Positions 52,531-61,929 of a DNA stretch of 64,000 bases are shown here, piece by piece. The notes under the pieces are model-generated. The model was given only the letters and a program-made list of their open reading frames with translations, was not told where the DNA came from and did no database searches. The translations under genes and the position numbers were made by a program. Source of the DNA: Stercorarius parasiticus (lineage: Eukaryota > Chordata > Aves > Charadriiformes > Stercorariidae); assembly GCA_013396915.1 (NCBI GenBank), contig VWZL01000328.1, forward strand, positions 496,186 to 560,185. Reading direction: 5' to 3'. The stretch's first letter is position 1. The number at the start of each line of letters is the position of its first letter.

Positions 52531-53680
52531 TCCAATTCTAGCGAGGTTGTATTGGGCAAAACCTTTCCTATACATGGAATAAAATAATTCTAGTATGCTG
52601 AACTCTCGCACCAGTATCCCTTTTTCAACTTTCACTCAGATCATTGTTGCAATCCAACAAAGGAGCAATAAATAAAATATGTTTCTATGCCAACAAAATA
52701 TAAATTGTATATTATTTTATTTTCCAAATTACTGTTTAACTACCACAGTTCTTTTTCCATACAGGTGTTTTTCTGGACAAAAATCTAATTGTAACTCATG
52801 CTTCGAATTACTAAAAATTGTCTTAGAATCATCTTTTAACAAGTATTTTGCTAGAAGTACATTTACTGGCAACAGGAGAAGTACATTAAAATGTTCCAAA
52901 CTTGAAAGACCCTTTAGCTTCATTATCAAGTAATTTAAGTTACATTCAATGGAAATATAATTTTCTGTTTTAAATGGGCTTCCCCCCCTCTTTTTACAAA
53001 GCAGCACAGAAACAACTACAGGAAAAAATGCACTGTTTCTTTCTATCTGCACACTTTCTTGGTTTCCATCACATAGACTGGAAGCACGTTCTATGTACAG
53101 AAAAATATCAGTTGCTAGTGTATTGATCCAGAACCAGGGTAAGCCAGAGAAGACAAAACCTTTGCTGACAGAATTTTATTAAACAATATAGTCCTCGTGT
53201 CCTAAAGCATTCTGAAGCCCAAGTCTCCACTATATTGCTACAGGTTATTTTGTAGTTCATGTTACAAAGAATGTTACACTAAAGGAATAGTTTTGCTTGA
53301 ATACTTTTGCCTTCAAACAGTAAAACCTGTTTTATTTTTCACAACCGCTGCATGAAATAGACTAGTAATGGTTAATGACAATTAGTCTTAAGTGTCAAGT
53401 AGATACAGCTATTGCAATTCCAGATCCACAGAACAGCTGCACGCATATTGAATTCAAGCGTAAGCACTAACAATGGTTATGTTAATAAGATATGAGGAGT
53501 ATCTGCCATGCACCCAAGCTGTTTGCAGTACTTTTGTTTCAAAGTCTGCCTCGCCAGCAAGCTCATGTCTACCCGGTGAGCGATTTATTTAGCGGTGAGT
53601 TCCGTTTGCACGCAAGCGAATAGGGCAAACCACCCCCCGGTCGTCCCCATCTGCCGCTCATCCTTCCAGATAACCAGCAC
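52531..53680. other. Noncoding DNA left of the CpG island
   Basis: AT-rich until about 53500. An 84-codon plus frame and a 107-codon minus frame near 52.7-53.0 kb overlap each other and match nothing known. No exon is identified. Confidence 0.55.
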
Positions 53681-53718
53681 ACCACCATTCCCCACCACCA
53701 CCACCACCACCCCCACCT
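53681..53718 (+). repeat. (CAC)n-like microsatellite
   Basis: Two CACCACC units, then six consecutive CAC/ACC units and a C-run, at the left shoulder of the CpG island. On the minus strand this is (GTG)n. Confidence 0.85.
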
Positions 53719-53823
53719 CAAACAAAGGTTAAGGAAAATCCCAACTTCTGTGAAAATAGAGGCAAAGGGGAAACTTGCCGGGGGCAGGAGCGAGTGGGGG
53801 GCGAAGCCCGGGGGCAGCCGCTG

Positions 53824-53845
53824 GGCCGGGCCGGGCCGGGCGGGC
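53824..53845 (+). promoter_or_regulatory. GGGCC tandem, potential G-quadruplex
   Basis: Four G-runs of at least three are separated by CC or C, in the pattern GGGCCGGGCCGGGCCGGGC followed by another GGG. This fits a canonical short-loop quadruplex motif. It is seen in sequence only; formation is not shown. Confidence 0.7.
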
Positions 53846-54006
53846 GATGGCAGCACCGAAAGTATTTCGGACCCGAGCGCAGAGACAAAAGAGGGTGTGG
53901 AGCAGCTGCACGGAGCGCGGCATCCGCCGGCAGCGCCGGCCCGCTCCGCTCGGCCGCCTGGAAAGTCCGTTCCTGGCTGGGGGGGGAGGGAAATCCCACC
54001 GACCCC

Positions 54007-54581
54007 NNNNNNNNNNNNNNNNNNNNNNNNNNNNNNNNNNNNNNNNNNNNNNNNNNNNNNNNNNNNNNNNNNNNNNNNNNNNNNNNNNNNNNNNNNNNNN
54101 NNNNNNNNNNNNNNNNNNNNNNNNNNNNNNNNNNNNNNNNNNNNNNNNNNNNNNNNNNNNNNNNNNNNNNNNNNNNNNNNNNNNNNNNNNNNNNNNNNNN
54201 NNNNNNNNNNNNNNNNNNNNNNNNNNNNNNNNNNNNNNNNNNNNNNNNNNNNNNNNNNNNNNNNNNNNNNNNNNNNNNNNNNNNNNNNNNNNNNNNNNNN
54301 NNNNNNNNNNNNNNNNNNNNNNNNNNNNNNNNNNNNNNNNNNNNNNNNNNNNNNNNNNNNNNNNNNNNNNNNNNNNNNNNNNNNNNNNNNNNNNNNNNNN
54401 NNNNNNNNNNNNNNNNNNNNNNNNNNNNNNNNNNNNNNNNNNNNNNNNNNNNNNNNNNNNNNNNNNNNNNNNNNNNNNNNNNNNNNNNNNNNNNNNNNNN
54501 NNNNNNNNNNNNNNNNNNNNNNNNNNNNNNNNNNNNNNNNNNNNNNNNNNNNNNNNNNNNNNNNNNNNNNNNNNNNNNNNN
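54007..54581. other. Assembly gap (575 N)
   Basis: A continuous N-run lies within the GC-rich island. A single N also occurs at 55014. Such gaps are typical of GC-rich promoters in short-read bird assemblies. A first exon may be hidden here. Confidence 1.
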
Positions 54582-54707
54582 CCCCGGCGCCGCCTCGGGC
54601 GGGACCCCCGGCCCTCACGGCCCGCCCGCTCCCCCTGAGCGCCGCCGGGACTGGGCGGCCCCCACCCGCCGCAAAGTTTCACTCCGAAACCTGCCGGCTG
54701 CGGCCCC

Positions 54708-54721
54708 GTCTCCATGGAAAC
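54708..54721. promoter_or_regulatory. RFX-type X-box motif
   Basis: GTCTCCATGGAAAC fits the symmetrical RFX consensus (GTNNCC, AT, GGNAAC) on both half-sites. It sits in the CpG island. The motif is seen in sequence; binding is inferred. Confidence 0.7.
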
Positions 54722-55036
54722 GAACCCCCCATTTCCCGCCGCTCCCCACGGGACGCGGCCGGGAGAAGGCGGCGGCGGAGGGCGGCGGGCGGCAGCCGGG
54801 GCGGACCCCTCGCTCGCCGGGTGGCACCCAGAGCCCGGCGAGGCTAAGGCAGGTCTAGGACAGGTCAGGCTCCCGGGATGGTGAGCCCCGCGGCGGGGCG
54901 GGACGGGACAGGACGGCGGACGGGGCTCCTTCCCTACCTCCCGGGGACATTTCCCTTCTCCCCCGGGGAGGGCGCGGCGAACCGCTAGGAGCCCCGTCCC
55001 CCTGCCAGGGCTGNCGGGGCGGGGCGCCCGCCCTCC

Positions 55037-55050
55037 CTTCCGGACCGGAA
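55037..55050. promoter_or_regulatory. Facing ETS core motifs
   Basis: CTTCCGG (55037-55043) and CCGGAA (55045-55050) form two ETS-family cores in opposite orientation, one base apart, at the right edge of the CpG island and 12 bases right of a GC box. Such pairs are common in TATA-less promoters. Confidence 0.6.
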
Positions 55051-58000
55051 CCGTGGGAGCGGGCAGTGATTCACCGAAATGTGGAGTTATTTTACCTCAG
55101 AGGCAATTTCACTTTTATGATTCAGCTCTTTTCTTTTTTTTTTTTCTTCGCTTATTTTGGGTTGGGTTTTGTGTTTTTTTTTGTGGCCGCCCGGCCACCC
55201 CTCGTGTCCAGCCGGAGACGGCAGAGCTGGGGGGGTACCCGCTGCTCGCACCTTCCTGTCAGGCGAGGTGATCCAGCAGATGGGCTCGGGAGAGGGGGAG
55301 ACTCCAGCCTGCACGGGAGCTCTCCGCATTTGTAAGTTGAACATATCTTTCAAGGGGAAAAAAAAAAAAAAAATCCCTGCACTTGTTTTGAGTTGGTAGC
55401 TGGTTTTCTCTCATTTTCGAACAATGATAGTGCTTCGACATTGCCATTGCCTTTTATGTGACTTACCATAATTCTACCTAATGCATCTTCCAAAAGGAGA
55501 GAAAAATGCTGAACTTGACATAAGCATATCTAAATTTGTTTCAGGTTGTGCTCTCCTCAAGACAGGTAGTGATTTAGGAGCTTCCGTCCACCCTGCAATA
55601 GGACTTCAAATCCTAAGTGTGTATAGTTTCTTTCTTTATGGTTGTACACTTCATAATAATTGTACTCCTGCCTGATGGCTGCAGTGGCTTACACATTAAA
55701 TCATCCGTTATCACCTTATTCTAGCAAGGAAACACACATGCCAGCACCTCTGGACTAGCAAAGAGAAGAGTAACGTTCCTCAGAAGTTTGAAACATTGCA
55801 TTTCCAGCTGTTAAGCGTATTTTGACTCAAGGAGCCAAGGATCAATTTCAAGTGTCAGATTTCTGTCTGTTCATTCAGATATTACTATATCTGTAATTTG
55901 ATTGGTGCATGACGTAACGTACATGTATTTGATGTCAGCTGGTGAGAGCACAGGTTTGCAGGCACCTTCAGAGACCTCAAATTCTGTAAGACCCAGCTGT
56001 GCATCACAGAGGGAATGAATAAAAAGGTTATATATGCCCACCAAATCCCTTTTAGATGCAATATCTCTACAAGTAAAAATTCAGAGGTTTTCTCTAGAAT
56101 TTAAGTGTCACTGTAGAAGACATATAGAAACTTCACCCTCCTGTGCTGTCAGTAGATGATGAAATGCGAAGGGTGTGGTGTGAACCAGCAGTGGTTTCAC
56201 TACTGCTCTTGTATGCTCTCTGGAAAGGCTGGGGCTTGTAAATCTACAAGGAAACTGATCTGTTCAGTTCTTGCTAGTGACCTCTGTTTTCCCTCCAACA
56301 CTGGACTAGGTACAGTATCACCGTATCTTTCTTCTCTATTCATATTTTCATGCCATAAGATGCTTCTCGGATACCTTTTGTCCTTTTGGAAGTGCTGGCA
56401 TTTAAAATAAATCCTCAGATGATTTATGCTCACAAACAGCCCCCCTGAAAAAGATCCTAGGCAGATGACAGTAAGAGCCAGCGTGGTTTTGGGAACAGAG
56501 CAAACAGCTCGGGGAATTAATTGCAGCAGTGCTGCTAGGTGAGACACATCTCTGGGGTAGGCTTCCCCTTGCATTTGCTGAATGTGCTTAAAACCCACAC
56601 GGCCACTGAACCACAGGGTGGTTGTTTTTACACATGAACCACAAGTTCTATGTAGGAAAATGTGACAATCATGAGGTGGGCAACTGTTTTGTGGGACATT
56701 GCTGTGGATTATAGTACAACAAGAGCTGCCCATCCTAGCGACAGACATTAGGGAGACATGTCTTGCAAGCAGATGACATTCAGCTTTGCATCTTACCTGT
56801 GTTGCCTGGATTTTTCTAAAATTCTGTCAATGCATTCTTAAAGAGGGATAGTGCCTGCTCCTTTTCCTACTTGCAACAGTGTTATACTGATCTTCAGACC
56901 ACTGATTTAAGGAATTTACTCTTGATTTACAGTAGACAGGAAAGAAGAGAATAAGGCCCTGAAGCTCTTTAAATCTCAGTCATCTGCACATCTCTGGAGA
57001 GTCAGACAATGTCAAGACCAATATTCCAGGCTTTAAAAGTCAACACTGATATTGCTAATGCCCAGTAAAACAAACATTTTAATGCATTAATTATGAAGGT
57101 GGTTGCTTCTGGGATTATAGCAAGAATCAGTAATTAGCCTCATGAGTGAGATCCTCCCTTTTAATTTATTTAAAGGCATGGAATACTTCTATTTGGAAGT
57201 TGGGAGGTTAGCAGTATTATCCTAGTTTTCCTTCCAACCTACACCTTTCAATTCATAGTATGAAAAGTCATTTATTTGCTGTAATTAGCAAGACAGTGGG
57301 TGGATTAAACTGTAAGCGTATGTTCTGTAAATTTAATGCAATTAAAGAGAAGACTGACATTTTTTTAGTTCTCACCTTTGGACAGGAAATTTTCTAAGAT
57401 CCAGATTCATTTCTATATTGACTTTGGCTAGAATTTGTCTAGAATTTTGCCACTTAACTATCCTGTGCGACAGGGAGATGAGTGCAACATCCTGAATTTG
57501 GAAGATGAATGAAATTGAAGGTTGAAAGGATCCCTACTAGAGGTGAAGAGCTGTAGTCAAGTCCGGACCATTACAGTGAGAATAAACCACGTTATAAGTT
57601 TTTATTTTTGCTAAGACTTAATGTGACTGATACTGTAAATCAGTTATCTTACATGCTTACTTTCCACATTATATTAAACTAAAAAATTAGTTTAAAGCTG
57701 TTATCCCTCTAATTCTGATTAAGACATAAAGTAAATCGTCCATCATTTGTTCATACTGATCTGTTCATAATCAATTTTTTTTTTTACAGTGTAATCAGTG
57801 GGAATTTAGTCTCCATAAGGATATCAGGAGTTCCATGGTAATAACAAATGGTGTGTTAGTCAATAAATAAAAAACATGTAACTGCAAAGTATGTCTAGAT
57901 CTCTGGCTTAATGGCTGGTTTCTGCCCCTAAAAGTACAAACTCTAAGATCTTTGCTTTGTACATGAGAAAGTCCTTAAGCAATCCATGACCTAAATAGTG

Positions 58001-61000
58001 TCTAAGTATTAAATCACAAGCCTGTTATATGTAATCAGGAGGTACAAGCTAGTAACCAAAATTCAATCATAAAAGATCTGAATCATCCTGATGTTTTCCA
58101 GCAGGAAATGGAGTTAGCAGTGTAGATGTTTCTATAATATACTTCTAGAGCACACAAAACGGCCTTGTATGCTTTACCGTATGTTCCCTTGAACTGAGAC
58201 AGTGAAACCATTAGAGAGGAATGATGCCACAAAGGCTGTTGTTTGAACGTGTGACTATCACTGCTCCCACTGTCTGTCTCTTCAAACAAAAGCCACCTTT
58301 CCTCACCGTCAGAGGTCTAGAAGAGGTGTCTTTACTGCCTTATCCCATGCTATACTGATAGTTCAGCTCCTAGCCACTTACGCCAGCATCCATTAGCCAA
58401 CCGCCAAGATGTTTAACAAGTAATTAATTCCTTTTTCTATGATGCCTTGCACACTAGTCCTACCAGGAGCTCATCACAAGTATCAGTAGAGCTACTTCAT
58501 TGTTCTCTGTATAACACCGGTGTGAAACTTTTCTATATTGGCTAGAAAAATCTTGACAGTGGCTAGGCTGCTGCAATGCTAAAACCACAGACTCTCAGGC
58601 TGACCAGTTCAGTTCCCGGTACTCACCTGTCATACATCCTCTTTACTCGGCTGGAAGCTTTTCATGGCAGACAGCATCTCTTTGGTTTGCATCTGTACAC
58701 CACCACCACCGAGAGAAATCAGTGAGAGCCTGTTTTGCAGAATTATGCTGCAAATATTTGGTAATAGCAATGTAAGGTGAGAAACACAGGGCCAAGAAAA
58801 TGTCAGAACTGTATAAAAAGATTTTGGCATGTGTCACTATTTACGTTAACAATAGCTAAACAGTGTGGAGTGCTATGTAACTTGCCATTTACTGGCTTGA
58901 GCTTTACCTTGAACAGTTTCTGAAGCTAGTGAGAGTGCAGATAGAAATGTGTGCTTCCAAATGGTTTGTGAGCTGTCAACAATACTTAAAATGCTGCTTT
59001 ACCTCAATCCTTTCATGCTTTCCTACAGTCTAACTTTTTTAAAAAGAATAGACAACATTTAACACTCAGCTCTCCAAGTATGATGAAAATCTATATATAT
59101 TAAAAATAAAAAACCCTTAAAAACCATGTGTCGGTAGTTTCTGTAAATAGAAAGTCAACTTTTTTTTTCAGCATTGAGAGTTTATAAGGCTTTTTGTATA
59201 TAAAGAATATTGATTCTCTTGTTAACAATGGAAATATGAACTGTTTGAGTTTAGTAGGTTTTAATCTGTCTTGAAGTGGTTTAAGAAATCAAGCTTTCTT
59301 AAATAGCTTCCACTGGTGTAATAGATTTTACTATGCTGTTATTTGAAGTGTTTGTCTGAACAAAGTGTTTTGATATATTATGAATACCTAGATATGTTGG
59401 AACATATAATGTTGGTAACTAATAAAAAACATAGAAATCCTTATCTAGAAATAGAACAACTATTTATTATGCACATGTAGGTGAAGAGACTCTAAACAAT
59501 ATAAAGTAAAGAAAGTTGAATACATGTGAACTGGAACTCTGGTTTAATGCATAGGATATTGAAGAAAAAAATCTTCCAGAAAGGTGTGAATTTTTCTTTT
59601 TAGTTTATTATGTAAGTCAGTGCCGTTTAAGAGCTTTGGCCTATGTCTGGGAGACTTTCTTGAGCTGGCATCTTTAAATAGCAGTGCTGTCTTGAAAGCA
59701 AGATGGAGAGTAATGTGTAGCTTTTATGTCCATTATAGCAGAAGCCCTCAATAAATAAAGTACTAGTGGAATAATTTTTTTAAATTAACAAATATATAGA
59801 AAATGTGATCTTTTCTCAGATTACTGGATTGTTTGCAGCAGACGCTTTTTCTACTCTGTATGTAAAGTTTTCTGGTACATCATGACTCAAAAAACACAGC
59901 TCTTCTGTTTGGGCTGTTTCAAGACAGGTAGGTGGGATGTTGGGACTGCAGGTAGCAGATTTCCTTGTTTGTGTAAGGACTTGTCTCTGCATTTGAAATG
60001 CCAGCAGTAGTGCCAGCAAAATAAGATGGCTTACGGAACTAATTTTTCATCGTATATTTCCAGGAAGATAATGAAAAGCAATGTACCGTGTGATTTCCCA
60101 TCCCAGTTTCGTAACAAGTTTCCCATGCAAGTGCTGTCGAGAGCAGCACTTGTACTGTCTCCGTATAAAATTCCACTGCGGACTTATAGGAAATTAGGAG
60201 CAAGTAAAGCAGAACTATCTTTGAGAAAAAATATTCTTGCTTTTCTGAATGAAAATCTAAATAATGAAGAAAATATAATTTCTTCACAATTTTGAATGGT
60301 GTCACTGAAGTATTTTATATGTGATAGATGGTAATTATCTGTGATCGTTTTAGTTGTGGTGATGCTGAGTTCAGACTTCATGCCATTACATGCTATTCAA
60401 ATTTTTCTCACTATCATTGTGGGAAAAAAAAATATGAAGCACTAGGAAAAGTGAATAGATTGCTCTTATTTGAATACTTATACCCCTATCAAAATGCATC
60501 ATTAAGGGAAGTATCGATTATTCCTTCTGTTGCCTACTTACATAGGAAAAAAACCCCATGTTTATGTAATAATTACAATTTTATTATGTAAAACATGTTA
60601 TTAATTATCTACAAGTGCTACCAATATTATTGTTTCTACACAAAAAAGAAACTAGACCTGAACAATAGCTTGCTTTATTAGGAAAGCATGAGGGTGTTAA
60701 AAGCCTCTGTGATGTGACCAAATATGCATGTTTTGCCAAAGCATGAATTTTACAGTGACAGGTGCCTCAAAGAAAGTGCACCTCTCCCGTAGTCATTAGC
60801 ATTTTATCCACCATAATCACGTGTCGTTACTGCCTCTCCTTGATAAAAGAGCTAGGTCTTAATGCTTAAATTATAGGAAATACTTTAGAAAAAATATTGA
60901 TGTTCCAGGAAAATTTGCTAAAACATCTTAAGCATAGGAAACTGGCACAAAATCATTTCTATAGATTTGCATTATGCTTAAAGATTGTCAGGATGGGTTT

Positions 61001-61480
61001 TTAGGACTCCACTTAGTAGTGGAGTGCTGGAACATATTCTAGAGGGGAAAAAATGTGTTTGCATTAAGTCTGCTCTGATGTCATGAACGCCTGCCCGTGT
61101 GATGTGGTTATGCAAGTCCCCCAAATAACTGAGTCTGGCTGAGAATCTAGGCAGAAGTTAGCTTTTATTCAAATAGTTTAAGGTGCACAAAACCTTGAGC
61201 ATCAGGTCTTCATGGAAATGTATTGTAAAATGTCAGTCATCATTTCTGAGCTTTATGATGTGTGAGCTCTATTTTTGAGCTCTATTCTATGTGAGAATAG
61301 ATTGTGATTTGTTGTTCTGTTACTTCTTATGTCTGTTTCTGAAAGGCAAATGCTGAATTGTTCTGTAACAAAGACTACCAGATGAGGCAATTAAAGCAGA
61401 CTAATTGATGACATCAGGAAATAAGCATTTACTATGAGAATAATTATGGAAATGGTATTTATGCCTAATCCAACATCTTG
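55051..61480. other. Noncoding DNA right of the CpG island, no confirmed gene
   Basis: T-rich tracts at 55131-55147 and 55174-55182, and an A16 run at 55358-55373, then ordinary AT-rich sequence. By synteny with human, SAMD3 would begin at or right of the island on the plus strand, but I recognise none of its protein sequence here. A 182-codon minus frame (56200-56748) and a candidate plus exon (60064-60295) are listed separately. Confidence 0.5.
60064..60295 (+). CDS. Candidate exon, unrecognised protein
   Basis: A plausible acceptor (TTTTTCATCGTATATTTCCAG ending at 60063) opens a frame that reads to a TGA at 60293-60295. The frame encodes about 76 residues including QVLSRAALVLSPYKIPLRTY and SLRKNILAFLNENLNNEE, an amphipathic, Lys/Leu-rich composition. 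The acceptor phase requires two bases from an upstream exon, or the exon could begin translation at an internal ATG (60070-60072). An internal donor-like GCAA|GTAAAG near 60200 offers another end. I do not recognise the protein. Position and strand would suit an alternative exon of the plus-strand neighbour (SAMD3 in human), but the sequence does not show that, and chance is quite possible. Confidence 0.15.
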
Positions 61481-61484
61481 GTTC

Positions 61485-61928
61485 CAACACAATACAAATC
61501 TATGGTTGGCTTGCTCACCAGCTGTGTCAGGAAGTTATCTTCCACGCAATCCAGGAACCTCCTAGACTATTTCCTCTCTGCTGTATTGTGTTTGCAGCAG
61601 ACCTCTGGTAAGTTGAAGTCACCCACAAGAACAAGGATTAGAAATTGTGAGACTTCTCCCATAAGAAGAATATTGCTGCTTACAGAATATTTCATCTGTC
61701 TCTTCGCCCTGGTTGGGTGGTCTATAACAGACTCCCACCATGATACGTGCCTTATTGGCCTCCCCTCTGATTCTTACCCATAAACACTCAATCCTATTGT
61801 CATCATCATTAAGCTCTAGACAATCAAAACACTCCCTAATATACAGTGCTACCCCACTGCCTCTCCTTCCTTGCCTATCCCTTCTGCAGAGTTTATAGCC
61901 ATCCATTGCAGCACTCCATCTTGTACTT
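61485..61928 (-). mobile_element. CR1 LINE fragment, ORF2 endonuclease domain, frameshifted
   Basis: The minus strand from about 61928 to 61640 translates to the CR1 ORF2 endonuclease region, including GYKLCRRDRQGRRGSGVALY, ECLWVRIRGEANKARIMVGV and CYRPPNQGEETDEIF. After a frameshift near 61640 it continues as LVGDFNLPEVC-like sequence and then RFLDCVEDNFLTQLV-like sequence, with a stop, down to about 61485. It is an internal piece lacking both ends, so it is a dead relic. Open frames on either strand here belong to it and not to a host gene. Confidence 0.93.
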
Positions 61929-61929
61929 A

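Larger units (their letters stand above)
3791..53560 (-). other. TMEM200A: Presumed 5'-UTR intron(s) of TMEM200A
   Basis: About 50 kb lie between the acceptor of the coding exon and the CpG island. I see no exon that encodes a known protein on either strand. The largest open frames are CR1 remnants or chance-length frames. Noncoding TMEM200A exons may lie within it but cannot be located from sequence alone. Attribution to the gene rests on the splice acceptor at 3789-3790, the island at 53.8-55.0 kb, and the long 5' intron known in human TMEM200A. Confidence 0.6.
53765..55050. promoter_or_regulatory. CpG island, likely TMEM200A promoter, possibly bidirectional
   Basis: This is the only CpG-dense, very GC-rich interval in the window and it contrasts strongly with the AT-rich surroundings. 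It contains GGGCC tandem units at about 53824-53845, GC boxes (GGGGCGGG at 54895-54902 and GGGGCGGGGC at 55016-55025), an RFX-type X-box and a pair of ETS motifs. No TATA box is evident. It lies about 50 kb upstream of the TMEM200A coding exon in the right direction for its transcription start. Human SAMD3 starts head-to-head with TMEM200A, so a divergent promoter is plausible. Start sites are not identifiable and may lie in the assembly gap. Open frames that run across the gap are artefacts of undefined bases. Confidence 0.75.

Noticed and set aside
53569..54858. Several open frames of 287-365 codons on both strands across the CpG island
   Set aside because: Most of their length is undefined bases in the N-gap; the ends are GC-rich promoter sequence without stops by composition.
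59837..59930. Acceptor-like TTGTTTGCAG and donor-like GACAG|GTAGGT bracketing about 90 bases on the plus strand
   Set aside because: Its only fully open frame is in a phase incompatible with the next candidate exon at 60064 (an immediate stop results). No protein is recognised.
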